From Nocardia uniformis NBRC 13702 (GTDB lineage Bacteria; Actinomycetota; Actinomycetes; Mycobacteriales; Mycobacteriaceae): 64,000 bases of DNA. The notes under the pieces were generated by a model. That model was given only the letters and a program-made list of their open reading frames with translations. It searched no databases and was not told where the DNA came from. A program made the translations under genes and the position numbers. Numbering within the stretch: position 1 is the first letter of the stretch; each line of letters starts with the position of its first letter. Location: positions 39,053 to 103,052 of the forward strand of contig NZ_BDCE01000010.1 in assembly GCF_001613345.1 (NCBI RefSeq), written 5' to 3'. This document shows, piece after piece, positions 34,990 through 44,643 of this stretch.

Positions 34990-35474
34990 TGAATTCGCCA
35001 GTGCGCTCCCGGGTTTCAGCACGAGCGCCCCGGGGGAATCGATCGCCGCAGCGGTGCCACCGGTCCCACCGGCAGGACTCGGCAGCCTCGCGCCTCATGA
35101 GAAGTACTGGCCGCCCCTGGATCTCGAAGGAATCGGTATGCGGCGGTGACGCGGGCATGGCGACGGTCGAGGCGGCTATCGCTCTGGCGGCGATCGTCGC
35201 GGGCACGATGCTCTGTGTCGGCGCGCTACTGGCGGCGTCGACGCAGGTGCGCTGTGTCGACGCCGCTCGCGAAGCCGCCCGGCTCACCGCTCGCGGCGAC
35301 CATACGACCGCGATCTCGATGGCCCGGCGGATAGCCCCGCCGGATGCCGAGATCACGGTCCGCGCCGACGGAGACCTGATCGTGGCCACCGTGCACGCGC
35401 GCACGCCGCTCCTTCCGCTGCTGAGCCTGCGCGCCCAGGCGGCAGCCGCCCGCGAACCGGGCGTAGCGCCGTGA
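34989..35474 (+). CDS. TadE-family minor pilin-like protein
   Basis: 161 residues if started at ATG 34989, whose A is shared with the preceding stop (TGATG). The first 50 residues are basic and poorly conserved, so a later start (for example ATG 35097) is possible. The TadE motif GMATVEAAIALAAIV opens the transmembrane helix, followed by CVDAAREAARLTARGD and an extracytoplasmic beta-rich part. It corresponds to Rv3655c. It overlaps the next gene by 4 nt. Confidence 0.8.
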   Translation: MNSPVRSRVSARAPRGNRSPQRCHRSHRQDSAASRLMRSTGRPWISKESVCGGDAGMATVEAAIALAAIVAGTMLCVGALLAASTQVRCVDAAREAARLTARGDHTTAISMARRIAPPDAEITVRADGDLIVATVHARTPLLPLLSLRAQAAAAREPGVAP

Positions 35475-35926
35475 GCGGAGCCCGATTCCGGACAGGTGTG
35501 ACGGAATCGACTCCGACTCGGAAACGGCACGCCGAAATGCTGCCGGGGCCGGTATCCGAACCGGTCGGCCGATGGCGGTCCGCTGAAGGTGGTGCGTCGG
35601 TGGCGGCAGCGCTGGCGCTGGCCGCGCTACTGGGGTTGACCCTGCTGATCGGTCAGCTCGGAGTGGCTGTGGTCGGGCGACACCATGCGCAGTCGGCAGC
35701 GGATCTGGCCGCCCTGGCGGCGGCCGGCAGGCTGGAGCGGGGGGCTGCGGCGGGCTGCGCGGAGGCGGCCGAGATAGGGCGACGAATGGGCGTGCGAGTG
35801 CCGGGATGCGTGGTGGTGGATTGGGATGTGACGGTGACCGTCGAGTTGGGCATCTCGCTCGGTCCGATAGGTAAGCGAGTGCTGCGCGCGACAGCTCGGG
35901 CGGGGCCCACGGAGGACGCCGAGTAG
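35471..35926 (+). CDS. Second TadE/TadG-like protein of the helicase/secretion neighbourhood
   Basis: 151 residues from a GTG (GTGA over the previous stop). After a basic N-terminus the motif GGASVAAALALAALLGLTLL opens a transmembrane helix, followed by HHAQSAADLAALAAA, which is the hallmark of the TadG-like Flp-associated proteins. Two cysteines lie in the extracytoplasmic part. It corresponds to Rv3654c and is the last gene of the pilus operon. Confidence 0.85.
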   Translation: MSGARFRTGVTESTPTRKRHAEMLPGPVSEPVGRWRSAEGGASVAAALALAALLGLTLLIGQLGVAVVGRHHAQSAADLAALAAAGRLERGAAAGCAEAAEIGRRMGVRVPGCVVVDWDVTVTVELGISLGPIGKRVLRATARAGPTEDAE

Positions 35927-36337
35927 CACCCGCAGACGCCGCCAGGCGGGAATACCCAGAAGTCTGCTCTACAAATACCGAACGGTTGGTGATGGAACTT
36001 CATGATCGCGATCACAACCAATGATGTGTACACCACACCCGCACATGATCAATACCGAAATTGGATGACTGGCGCAGTTCATTAATGCGAGAAATGATCA
36101 CTTTCCATTACTCGCCCAAAGTGTGATTCGAATGAATGCACTGGTAAATAGGCTTGCGAGTTTTCCGCCCGGGGCAACGCATCAGTTAACAGGAGCGCAC
36201 CCCTCTTTAATCCGGTGTGAGGTGCGCTATGCATGACTCGTAACGAACCGTCCGAATCGCCCGCCTCGGCCGTCAACGGGCCCGCGACACGCCCTAGCTC
36301 GAGATGGCGGTCCGGTCTCGCTCTGACCACGGCCGAG
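35927..36337. other. AT-rich gap between the tad operon and the convergent helicase
   Basis: 411 nt with no gene. The first 250 nt are clearly less GC-rich than the surroundings. It holds the perfect palindrome TGATCGCGATCA (36003-36014) inside a larger imperfect hairpin (GGTTGGTGAT with ATCACAACC), and an inverted repeat AGCGCACC/GGTGCGCT (36194-36228). Both flanking genes end here, so promoter-like AT content is unexpected. Confidence 0.5.
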
Positions 36338-38719
36338 TCACGGTTCGGAACCGCCGCCGACATCATTGGGCAGCTCGGCGAGCACCGCGCCCAGCAGCCG
36401 CGCCGCCCCGGCCTTGTCCAGCGGATTATTGCCATTGCCGCACTTCGGGGACTGGACGCAGGACGGGCAGCCGGTCGAGCACCCACATGATTGGATGGCC
36501 TCCAGCGTCGCCGCCAACCAGTGCCGCAGCCGCGCGAACCCGCGTTCGGCGAAGCCGGCGCCACCCGGATGTCCGTCATAGACGAAAACGGTGGGCAGCC
36601 CGGTATCCGGATGCAGCGCCGTCGACACGCCGCCGATATCCCACCGGTCACACGTCGCGACCAGCGGCATCATGCCGATTGCCGCATGTTCGGCCGCATG
36701 CAGCGCGCCGGGTACCCGCCGCTCGTCGATCCCGGCCCGGTCCAGCAGCTCAGGGGTGACGGAATACAGCACGGCCCGGGTCGGCAGCGGCTGCGGCGGC
36801 AGCTCCAGCGGCACCATATCGAGCACCTCGCCGCTGGGCAGTCGCCGCAGATAGCCGACGACCTGTCGGGTAACCAGCACCCGGGCCAGCGCGATCGTCA
36901 CCGCACCGTGAATCCGCTGCTCATCGATCTTTTCGACCTCCACGGTGGTGACCGCGCGCGCACTGGTGGTCCAACTCGGCGTCTCGGCGTGGACCAATGC
37001 CACGCCCTCCTCCAGGTCCAGTTCGTCGACCACGTAACTATCGCCCTGATGCAGGTGAACCGCCCCTTGATGCAGGGTCGCGGGCGCGCGTCCGGCATCG
37101 GTGGTGCCGAGCAGCCGCCCGGATTCACAGTCCACGATCGCCACCTTGGCCCCGATGCCGCCGCGGACGTCGACGCCGTCGTGCGGATGTGCGTCCGCGG
37201 TCACGAACCAGCGCGCCGACCCATCCCGCGCCGCACCCGACCGCCGCCGGATCGCACCCTGTTGTGCCAGGTCGGACAGTAATTCCCAGGCCTCGAACTC
37301 GCGCACCTCGGCATCGGTGAGCGGCTGTTCCAGGGCCGCGCACAGCAGATGCGGACCCAATACATAGGGGTTGTGCGGATCGGTGATGGTGGCCTCGATC
37401 GGCTTGCCGAGCAGTGCCTCCGGATGGTGTACCAGATAGGTGTCGAGTGGATCGTCACGGGCGATGAGCAGCACCAATGAGCCCTGCGTCCGGCGTCCCG
37501 CCCGCCCGGCCTGCTGCCAGAAGGACGCCACCGTCCCCGGATATCCGGTCACCACCACGGCATCCAGCCCGGCGATATCGACGCCGAGTTCCAGTGCGTT
37601 CGTGGTGGCCACGCCCAGCAAAGACCCCTCTGACAAGGCGGTTTCCAGGGCCCGCCGATCCTCTGCCAGATACCCGGCCCGATAGGCGGCCACCCGGCCG
37701 GGCAGCTGCGGATCCACCTCCGCGAGCAGCTGCCGGGTATCCATGGCGACCAGTTCGGCGGCCCGGCGCGAGCGCACGAAGGTGAGCGTGCTCGCCCCCT
37801 CGCTCACCAATTCCGCCATCACCCGTGCCGCCTCGGCTCCTGCCGAACGCCGAACCGCCGCACCATTTTCCCCGGTCAGGCCCTCGATCAACGGTGGTTC
37901 CCAGAGTCCGACGGTGCGTGGCCCCTGCGGCGACCCGTCCTCGGTGACCGCTGTGCAGGGTGCGCCGATCAGCCGTGCCGCGCTGGCGGCGGGATCTCCC
38001 GCGGTGGCCGAACAGAGAATAAAGGTCGGATCCGCGCCGTACCGTGCGGCCAGCCGCCGTAGCCGGCGCAATACCAATGCCACATGCGAGCCGAATACGC
38101 CTCGATAGGTATGGCATTCGTCGATGACCACGTACTTCAGATTCCGCAGCAGCCGGGCCCACCGCTGGTGGGAGCGCAGAATCCCCAGGTGCAGCATGTC
38201 GGGGTTGGTGAAGACCCACCGGCCATTGGCCCGTACCCACTGCCGGATCTCGGCAGGTGTGTCGCCGTCGTAGGGAGCGGGGTGGATATCGCGCAGTTCC
38301 CCGGCGGTGAGCTCGGTGGCGGCCCGTAATTGATCGGCCCCGAGCGCCTTGGTGGGTGAGAGGTAGAGGGCGGTCGCTCTCGGGTCCGCATGGAGCGTGG
38401 TCAGCACCGGCAGCTGGTACCCGACCGATTTACCCGAGGCGGTCCCGGTGCTCACAACGACATTTTTCCCGGAGAACGCCAGTTCAGCGGTGTGTATCTG
38501 ATGCGTCCACGGCGTGTCGACCCCGGTGGCCTGTAGCGCTTCGACCACTTTCGGCGATGACCAGGTGGGCCAGTCCGTGTGCTGTGCGGCCCGTGCCGGT
38601 AGCTCCGTGATGTGAGTGAGTCTGGGGTCGCCGTTTCCGAATCCCAGTAGGACACGATTCAGCAACGATCGACCATAGGTCAGGGCCTCGATTCGGCCTA
38701 CCGGATCAGTTGTATTCAT
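36338..38719 (-). CDS. DEAD/DEAH-box helicase of the tad neighbourhood (MrfA/YprA-like)
   Basis: 793 residues from the ATG at 38719; the frame is open to 38785 without a better ribosome binding site. Two RecA domains: Walker A-like STGTASGKS, the DECH box in VIDECHTYRG, SAT motif CSATAGD, and QQAGRAGRR as motif VI. The C-terminal half carries a four-cysteine zinc cluster (CGCSTGCPSCVQSPKC), as in MrfA/DUF1998 helicases involved in DNA repair. It corresponds to Rv3649 and always accompanies this pilus cluster in actinobacteria, though no functional link is known. Confidence 0.93.
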   Translation of the reverse strand: MNTTDPVGRIEALTYGRSLLNRVLLGFGNGDPRLTHITELPARAAQHTDWPTWSSPKVVEALQATGVDTPWTHQIHTAELAFSGKNVVVSTGTASGKSVGYQLPVLTTLHADPRATALYLSPTKALGADQLRAATELTAGELRDIHPAPYDGDTPAEIRQWVRANGRWVFTNPDMLHLGILRSHQRWARLLRNLKYVVIDECHTYRGVFGSHVALVLRRLRRLAARYGADPTFILCSATAGDPAASAARLIGAPCTAVTEDGSPQGPRTVGLWEPPLIEGLTGENGAAVRRSAGAEAARVMAELVSEGASTLTFVRSRRAAELVAMDTRQLLAEVDPQLPGRVAAYRAGYLAEDRRALETALSEGSLLGVATTNALELGVDIAGLDAVVVTGYPGTVASFWQQAGRAGRRTQGSLVLLIARDDPLDTYLVHHPEALLGKPIEATITDPHNPYVLGPHLLCAALEQPLTDAEVREFEAWELLSDLAQQGAIRRRSGAARDGSARWFVTADAHPHDGVDVRGGIGAKVAIVDCESGRLLGTTDAGRAPATLHQGAVHLHQGDSYVVDELDLEEGVALVHAETPSWTTSARAVTTVEVEKIDEQRIHGAVTIALARVLVTRQVVGYLRRLPSGEVLDMVPLELPPQPLPTRAVLYSVTPELLDRAGIDERRVPGALHAAEHAAIGMMPLVATCDRWDIGGVSTALHPDTGLPTVFVYDGHPGGAGFAERGFARLRHWLAATLEAIQSCGCSTGCPSCVQSPKCGNGNNPLDKAGAARLLGAVLAELPNDVGGGSEP

Positions 38720-39154
38720 CGAGCCCGTGATGTGACGCGTGGGCGATGTGCGAACCGTGTGTATGTCTGTGGGTCTACCTGCCATTTCACTACAGAGTAG
38801 CGACCTGGGTCGCGGCCTGTTTGCCGTACGCTCACTCGGTTATCGAGGGGCAAACCTACTCCAAGTACGGATTTAGGCATTGTGCCCCTTACCTGCGCAT
38901 TCGCAAGATCAACTTTTTTGCAAATTGTGGGTAGCTCCGCTGTTGAATTGCCAGAAGACATGGTTCACTGGTGCCTGGTCGCAAGCTTCTGTGTTCGAGG
39001 GACGGATCCAAAGTCCAAACCATCAGCAGGATCGATGTTGCGAACGGTGTGCTTGGTGCTTTCCTGCAGGGGGAACAAGAGTACAGCGGTCTCAACGGAC
39101 CCGGTGGACGAACCTACTTGTCTACCGTTCCGGTATGGAAAGAGAAGGAACAGA
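38720..39154. other. Divergent helicase/cspA region with long cspA leader
   Basis: 435 nt with no convincing gene. A 7-bp inverted repeat GTTTGCC/GGCAAAC (38819-38855) lies near the helicase. The part before cspA is AT-richer (TTTTTTGCAAATTGTGGG near 38915) and may hold the promoter and a long cold-shock leader; I could not fix a start site. Confidence 0.4.
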
Positions 39155-39358
39155 ATGGCACAGGGAACTGTGAAGTGGTTCAACGCGGAGAAGGGGTTCG
39201 GCTTCATCGCGCCCGAGGACGGCTCCGCTGACGTCTTCGTCCACTACTCCGAGATCCAGGGCAGCGGCTTCCGCACCCTCGAGGAGAACCAGAAGGTCGA
39301 ATTCGAGGTCGGTCAAGGCACTAAGGGCCCACAGGCCACTGGTGTACGCGCGCTCTAA
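39155..39358 (+). CDS. cspA: Cold shock protein
   Basis: 67 residues, ATG at 39155 behind AGAGAAGGAA. A single OB-fold cold-shock domain: [18 protein letters not shown] contains RNP1 (KGFGFI), and VFVHYSEI contains RNP2. It binds single-stranded nucleic acids as an RNA chaperone. It corresponds to Rv3648c, just before topA. It ends at a strong terminator, so it is a single-gene unit. Confidence 0.97.
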   Translation: MAQGTVKWFNAEKGFGFIAPEDGSADVFVHYSEIQGSGFRTLEENQKVEFEVGQGTKGPQATGVRAL

Positions 39359-39383
39359 GAGCGGGCCCACCCCTACAGGTATC

Positions 39384-39415
39384 CGTCCCTCACCGCCACC
39401 CGGCGGTGAGGGACG
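39384..39415 (+). terminator. Terminator after cspA
   Basis: A perfect 14-bp stem, CGTCCCTCACCGCC with GGCGGTGAGGGACG, and a 4-nt loop, 26 nt beyond the cspA stop. No U-tract. Confidence 0.8.
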
Positions 39416-39601
39416 ACCCATATCTGGACCCATTACACTCGATCACAACCCGGGGCCACATCGTCGCTGCGCCCGAGACGCAGCTCATTAACACGGTATA
39501 AACGTTGCTGGCAGCGATATCAGTCGCCGCCGCCGATTGCCCCAGCCGCGGTGGAGCGCATATGAGCGCCCCGTGGATCGACAGGAAAGGTGTGTTCGCC
39601 G

Positions 39602-42550
39602 GTGGCAACACGAGACCGCGGTGCAACACCGGACTCCGAGGCGGCGCCCAACCAGGGCCGTCCCCTGCGTCGTCTCGTGATTGTCGAGTCACCGACGAAG
39701 GCCCGGAAGATCGCTCCTTATCTAGGTCGCAACTACGTCGTCGAGGCGTCGGTCGGCCATATTCGGGACCTGCCGCGCGGTGCGGCGGACGTACCCGCCA
39801 AATACAAGGGACAGGACTGGGCTCGCCTGGGCGTCGACGTCAACCATGACTTCGAGGCCATCTATGTGATCAGTCCGGATAAGAAGGCCAAGGTCAGCGA
39901 GCTGAAGAGCCTGCTCGCCGACGCCGACGAGCTCTACCTCGCCACTGACCCCGACCGCGAGGGCGAGGCCATCGCCTGGCATCTGCTGGAGACGCTGAAG
40001 CCGAAGGTCCCGGTCAGGCGCATGGTGTTCCACGAGATCACCGAATCGGCCATTCGGTCGGCGGCCGCCGACACGCGCGAGCTAGATCAAGATTTGGTCG
40101 ACGCGCAGGAGACGCGGCGCATTCTCGATCGGCTCTACGGCTACGAGGTCAGTCCCGTGCTGTGGAAGAAGGTCATGCCGAAGCTTTCGGCGGGCCGAGT
40201 GCAGTCGGTGGCGACCCGCGTCATCGTGCAGCGCGAGCGTGAGCGCATGGCGTTCCGTTCCGCGGAGTACTGGGATATCGCGGCCAAACTCGATGCCGGT
40301 GGCCAGGGTGGGGACGAGAATCCGCGGATCTTCGGCGCCCGCCTGGTGACCGTGGACGGGTCGCGGGTGGCGGCCGGTCGTGACTTCGGACCGGACGGAC
40401 GGCTCAAGACCCAGTCCGGCGTGACCGTCCTGGACGGCGACTACGCGCGGCGGCTGGCGGAATCGCTGCACGGGGTGGACCTGGCGGTCACCTCGGTGGA
40501 GTCCAAGCCCTACACCCGTAAGCCGTACGCGCCGTTCATGACCTCGACCTTGCAGCAGGAGGCCGGGCGCAAACTGCGCTTCAGCTCCGAGCGGACCATG
40601 TCGGTGGCGCAGCGACTGTACGAAAACGGCTACATCACCTACATGCGTACCGACTCGACGACGCTGTCGGACACGGCGATTCAGGCGGCGCGGTCGCAGG
40701 CGACCCAGCTCTACGGCGCGGAGTACGTGAGCCCGACGCCGCGGCAGTACACCCGCAAGGTCAAGAACGCGCAGGAGGCACACGAGGCGATCCGCCCCTC
40801 CGGCGATGTCTTCGCCACGCCGGGTGAGTTGCGTGATCGACTGCAGCTCGACGAATACCGGCTCTACGAACTGATCTGGCAGCGCACGGTGGCCTCGCAG
40901 ATGGTCGACGCGCGCGGTACCACGCTGACGGTGCGCATTACCGGTGTCGCGAATACCGGTGAGGAATGCGTGTTTTCGGCTTCCGGCCGGACCCTCACCT
41001 TCCCCGGCTTCCTCAAGGCGTACGTCGAGAGTGTCGATGAGGAGGCGGGCGGTCAGTCCGATGACGCCGAATCGCGGCTGCCCGCGCTGTCCGAGGGGCA
41101 GGGCGTCACGGCGGTCGAGCTGAACCCGGATGGGCACACCACCAATCCGCCGCCGAGATTCACCGAAGCCTCGCTGATCAAGACCCTCGAAGAGCTCGGC
41201 ATCGGCCGACCCTCGACCTACGCCTCGATTATCAAGACGATTCTCGATCGTGGGTATGTGTACAAGCGCGGTAGCGCGCTGGTGCCGTCGTGGGTGGCGT
41301 TCGCGGTGGTCGGTCTATTGGAGGCGTACTTCGGCCGGCTGGTTGATTTCGACTTCACCGCGGCCATGGAGGACGACCTCGATGCCATCGCCTCCGGGCG
41401 CGAGCAGCGCGGAAACTGGTTGTCCGGCTTCTACTTCGGTGGTGATCACGGCGTCGAGGGTTCGGTCGCGCGGTCGGGTGGACTCAAGAAGATGGTGGGT
41501 GAGCAGCTCGACGAGATCGATGCTCGCCTGGTCAATTCCATCAAGCTGTTCGCCGATGAGGAGGGCCGCGATGTCGTGGTCCGGGTCGGCCGGTTCGGTC
41601 CGTATCTGGAGCGCATGGTCGTCAATCCCGATGACCCGCAAGGCGATCCGATTTCGCAGCGGGCGAATCTGCCCGATGAGCTGCCGCCGGACGAACTGAC
41701 CCCGGAGGTCACCGAGAAGCTGTTCTCGACCCCGCAGGAGGGTCGTCGGCTCGGTAAGGATCCGGAGACCGGGCACGAAATCGTCGCCAAGGAAGGACGT
41801 TTCGGGCCGTACGTCACCGAACTCCTGCCGGAGCCCGCCGAGGAGGCCGATACCGGCGCCAAGAAGCCCGCCAAGAAGGCGGCCGCGCCGAAGCCGCGGA
41901 CCGGGTCGCTGTTCAAGTCGATGGATCTCGCGACCATCGAATTGGACGATGCGCTCAAGCTGCTGTCGCTGCCCCGGGTGGTGGGTGTCGATCCGACCTC
42001 CGGTGACGAAATCACCGCGCAGAATGGTCGATACGGGCCGTACCTGAAGAAGGGCACCGATTCGCGCTCGCTGAGCGGGGAGGAGCAGATCTTCACCGTC
42101 ACCCTGGAGGAGGCGCTGAAGATCTACGCCGAACCCAAGCGGCGCGGTGGGCAGGGGGCCAGTGCGGCACCGCTGCGTGAGCTGGGTGTGGATACGGCGA
42201 CCGAGAAGCCGATGGTGATCAAGGACGGTCGGTTCGGGCCGTATGTCACCGATGGTGAGACCAATGCCAGCCTCCGCAAGGGCGACGAGGTGGAGTCGAT
42301 TACCGATGAGCGCGCCTCGGAGCTGTTGGCGGATCGGCGGGCGCGCGGGCCGGTGAAGAAGACGGCGAAGAAGGCCGCCAAGAAGGCTCCGGCCAAGAAG
42401 GCGGCCGCCAAGAAGACGACCGCCAAGAAGACCACGGCCAAGAAGACGGCAGCGGCCAAGACCGGCGAGGGCACCGCGGCGAAGGCCACGGCCAAGAAGA
42501 CGCCCGTCAAGAAGGCTCCGGCGAAGAAGGCCACGGCCTCGAAGTCCTGA
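39602..42550 (+). CDS. topA: DNA topoisomerase I
   Basis: 982 residues from GTG 39602, with AGGAAAGG upstream; a GTG at 39590 is an alternative that overlaps that site. The Toprim domain is seen in [13 protein letters not shown] and DPDREGEA, the active-site tyrosine is Tyr347 in [10 protein letters not shown]. The C-terminal part holds several topoisomerase I repeats (each with a GRFGPYV or GRYGPYL motif) and a Lys/Ala-rich tail of about 65 residues with [19 protein letters not shown] repeats, as in mycobacterial TopA. It relaxes negative supercoils. It corresponds to Rv3646c. Confidence 0.97.
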   Translation: MATRDRGATPDSEAAPNQGRPLRRLVIVESPTKARKIAPYLGRNYVVEASVGHIRDLPRGAADVPAKYKGQDWARLGVDVNHDFEAIYVISPDKKAKVSELKSLLADADELYLATDPDREGEAIAWHLLETLKPKVPVRRMVFHEITESAIRSAAADTRELDQDLVDAQETRRILDRLYGYEVSPVLWKKVMPKLSAGRVQSVATRVIVQRERERMAFRSAEYWDIAAKLDAGGQGGDENPRIFGARLVTVDGSRVAAGRDFGPDGRLKTQSGVTVLDGDYARRLAESLHGVDLAVTSVESKPYTRKPYAPFMTSTLQQEAGRKLRFSSERTMSVAQRLYENGYITYMRTDSTTLSDTAIQAARSQATQLYGAEYVSPTPRQYTRKVKNAQEAHEAIRPSGDVFATPGELRDRLQLDEYRLYELIWQRTVASQMVDARGTTLTVRITGVANTGEECVFSASGRTLTFPGFLKAYVESVDEEAGGQSDDAESRLPALSEGQGVTAVELNPDGHTTNPPPRFTEASLIKTLEELGIGRPSTYASIIKTILDRGYVYKRGSALVPSWVAFAVVGLLEAYFGRLVDFDFTAAMEDDLDAIASGREQRGNWLSGFYFGGDHGVEGSVARSGGLKKMVGEQLDEIDARLVNSIKLFADEEGRDVVVRVGRFGPYLERMVVNPDDPQGDPISQRANLPDELPPDELTPEVTEKLFSTPQEGRRLGKDPETGHEIVAKEGRFGPYVTELLPEPAEEADTGAKKPAKKAAAPKPRTGSLFKSMDLATIELDDALKLLSLPRVVGVDPTSGDEITAQNGRYGPYLKKGTDSRSLSGEEQIFTVTLEEALKIYAEPKRRGGQGASAAPLRELGVDTATEKPMVIKDGRFGPYVTDGETNASLRKGDEVESITDERASELLADRRARGPVKKTAKKAAKKAPAKKAAAKKTTAKKTTAKKTAAAKTGEGTAAKATAKKTPVKKAPAKKATASKS

Positions 42551-42630
42551 TCGGATGGTCTGGGACCATTCTCTCCGCCGGTGCCTTCCCGTAGCGTGAG
42601 CACGGGAAGTGCACCAGCGGAAGGATTTCG

Positions 42631-43134
42631 ATGACCGTCGATCGGGAGCGTGCGGATCTCATCGCTGCCCTTGCCGAGCAACGCCGACTCTTCAACATCA
42701 CATTGCGCGGGCTCTCCGATGAGCAGGCGCGGCAGCGCACCACGGTCAGTGAGCTCACCCTCGGTGGTCTGCTGCACCATCTGGTCGCCACCGAGCGGCA
42801 TTGGATTCAGGTGATCATCGAACGTGATGAGAACTCGGAATTCGATGTGGCCGGTATGGATTCGCAGTATCGGCTGGGCCCGGACGAGACGGTGGCGGGA
42901 CTGCTCGCCGACTGGGATGTGGTGACGGCGCAGACCGAGAAGCTGATTCGCGAGGTGGACAGCTTCGACACCCCGATTCCGATCCCGACCGCGCCGTGGG
43001 CACCCGAGCGGGAGTGGTGGCCGGTGCGGGTGATTCTGTTCAATATCTTCCGTGAGATCGCGCACCACAGTGGGCATGCCGACATCATTCGGGAGTCCCT
43101 CGATGGGGCGAATACGACATATCAGCGCGTCTGA
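42631..43134 (+). CDS. DinB-family (DUF664) protein
   Basis: 167 residues with GGAAGGA before the ATG. A four-helix bundle with conserved histidines at the expected metal sites (GGLLHHLVATERHW near 50 and the C-terminal REIAHHSGHADIIRESLDG). The DUF664 branch belongs to the DinB/mycothiol-dependent S-transferase superfamily of actinobacteria, so a role in thiol chemistry or detoxification is possible but unproven. It lies 80 nt after topA, where mycobacteria carry the adenylyl cyclase Rv3645. Confidence 0.88.
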   Translation: MTVDRERADLIAALAEQRRLFNITLRGLSDEQARQRTTVSELTLGGLLHHLVATERHWIQVIIERDENSEFDVAGMDSQYRLGPDETVAGLLADWDVVTAQTEKLIREVDSFDTPIPIPTAPWAPEREWWPVRVILFNIFREIAHHSGHADIIRESLDGANTTYQRV

Positions 43135-43179
43135 TTCGCGGTTCTCCGACTGTCGGTGCCGACGGCTAGGGTGTACGGC

Positions 43180-44397
43180 GTGGCGGGAGTCTTCGATCGG
43201 CTGGTGGGCCAGGATGCGGTCGAGTCCGAACTGACGGGTGCCGCGGTGGCCGCGCGGGGCGGGGCGGCGGTGTCGTCGTCGGCTATGACGCATTCGTGGC
43301 TGTTCACCGGGCCGCCCGGATCGGGTCGGTCGGTGGCGGCGCTGTGTTTCGCGGCGGCATTGCAGTGCACGGATCCGGAGCGGCCGGGCTGCGGGCGGTG
43401 TCATGCCTGCACCACGACCATGGCCGGAACACACGGTGATGTGCGGCGAGTGGTGCCGGAGGGATTGAGTATCGGCACCAAGGAGATGCGCGACATCGTG
43501 CAGATCGCGTCGCGGCGGCCCAGCACCGGACGGTGGCAGGTGGTCGTGGTCGAGGATGCCGACCGCCTGACCGAGGCCGCCGGAAACGTACTGCTCAAAG
43601 TGGTGGAGGAGCCGCCGGAGCGGACCGTCTTCCTGTTGTGCGCGCCGTCGGTGGATGCCGAGGACATTTCGGTGACCCTGCGCTCGCGGTGTCGGCATGT
43701 GCACTTGGTGACACCGTCGGTGGATTCCATCGCGAAGGTCCTGATCGAACGTGACCGGCTCGATGCGAAGACCGCCCACTGGGCGGCGTCGATCAGCGGT
43801 GGTCATGTGGGTCGGGCCCGCCGGTTGGCGACCGATGACGACGCCCGGGCGCGGCGGCAGCGGGCCCTGGCGCTGGTGGGTGCGACCGCTCGACCCGCCA
43901 CGGCCTACGCGGCGGCGGACGCACTGGTGAAGTCCGCCGACGATGAGGCCAAACAGGTCAGCGGTACGCGCGATGAGAAGGAACGCGACGAACTGTCGAT
44001 GGCGCTCGGTGCGGGCGGTACCGGTAAGGGCACCGCCGGGGCGACCCGAGGCTCGGCCGGAGCGCTCAAGGAGCTGGAGAAGCGGCAGAAATCCCGTGCC
44101 ACCCGCACCGGCCGCGATGCCTTGGACCGGGCGCTGATCGATGTGGCCGGGCTCTACCGCGATGCCCTCGCGGTCCGCCTGCGCGCCGCGACTCCGGACG
44201 CGAGCTCCGGTGTGGCCCTTACCCACCCCGATATGTCCGACCAGATCCGCGAACTCGCCACCGATGTTCGCCCGGAAGGACTACTGCGCTCCATCCAGGC
44301 GATCCTCGAATGCCGCGATGCCCTCGACTCGAATGTGAAGCCCCGCTTCGCGGTAGCCGCCATGGTCGCCACCCTGATGGCCGCCCGCTCCGCGTGA
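43180..44397 (+). CDS. holB: DNA polymerase III delta' subunit
   Basis: 405 residues from GTG 43180 with AGGG 9 nt upstream, giving MAGVFDRLVGQDAVE as in mycobacteria; a GTG at 43156 is open but less likely. The P-loop reads GPPGSGRS, with Arg in place of the usual Lys, as expected for a delta' that does not hydrolyse ATP. A zinc module follows (four Cys in CTDPERPGCGRCHAC). Family features EDADRLTEAAGNVLLKVVEEP and the SRC-like LRSRC are present. It is the clamp-loader wrench subunit. It corresponds to Rv3644c. Confidence 0.95.
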   Translation: MAGVFDRLVGQDAVESELTGAAVAARGGAAVSSSAMTHSWLFTGPPGSGRSVAALCFAAALQCTDPERPGCGRCHACTTTMAGTHGDVRRVVPEGLSIGTKEMRDIVQIASRRPSTGRWQVVVVEDADRLTEAAGNVLLKVVEEPPERTVFLLCAPSVDAEDISVTLRSRCRHVHLVTPSVDSIAKVLIERDRLDAKTAHWAASISGGHVGRARRLATDDDARARRQRALALVGATARPATAYAAADALVKSADDEAKQVSGTRDEKERDELSMALGAGGTGKGTAGATRGSAGALKELEKRQKSRATRTGRDALDRALIDVAGLYRDALAVRLRAATPDASSGVALTHPDMSDQIRELATDVRPEGLLRSIQAILECRDALDSNVKPRFAVAAMVATLMAARSA

Positions 44398-44459
44398 CCG
44401 CGACCACGGGTTTTCGCGTTCCGGCTCGAGGACGATAGACTCGCACCGCCGAAAGGCAC

Positions 44460-44532
44460 GCCGCCTTAGCTCAGTCGGTAGAGCGCTTCACTCGTAATGA
44501 AAAGGTCGGGGGTTCGATTCCCCCAGGCGGCT
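44460..44532 (+). tRNA. tRNA-Thr (anticodon CGT)
   Basis: Cloverleaf: acceptor GCCGCCT/AGGCGGC, D-arm GCTC-AGTCGGTA-GAGC, anticodon stem-loop CTTCA-CTCGTAA-TGAAA with anticodon CGT, variable AGGTC, T-arm GGGGG-TTCGATT-CCCCC. The terminal CCA is not encoded. It follows holB by 62 nt. Confidence 0.96.
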
Positions 44533-44541
44533 CCGAGATCA

Positions 44542-44577
44542 AGCCCCCGATGTGGACTCCACATCGGGGGCTTTGTC
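44542..44577 (+). terminator. Terminator after tRNA-Thr
   Basis: A 14-bp perfect stem, AGCCCCCGATGTGG with CCACATCGGGGGCT, a 3-nt loop, then TTGTCG. It starts 10 nt after the tRNA. Confidence 0.9.
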
Positions 44578-44604
44578 GTTTTACGGGGACAGTGTGCAGA
44601 AAGT

Positions 44605-44630
44605 TCTTTGCATAGATTGGTTTGCAAAGA
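44605..44630. promoter_or_regulatory. Operator-like inverted repeat before the ArsR-type regulator
   Basis: TCTTTGCA and TGCAAAGA, 8-bp perfect arms with 10 nt between, end 13 nt before the ATG at 44644. A third, imperfect half-site (ACTTTGTAAG) follows directly. The position and symmetry suggest autoregulation by the adjacent regulator. Confidence 0.6.
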
Positions 44631-44643
44631 GTACTTTGTAAGT

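Noticed and set aside
42124..44226. 700-codon frame on the - strand opposite the end of topA, the DinB gene and holB
   Set aside because: It crosses three real genes and two gene boundaries, which a true gene would not do; composition is that of a shadow.
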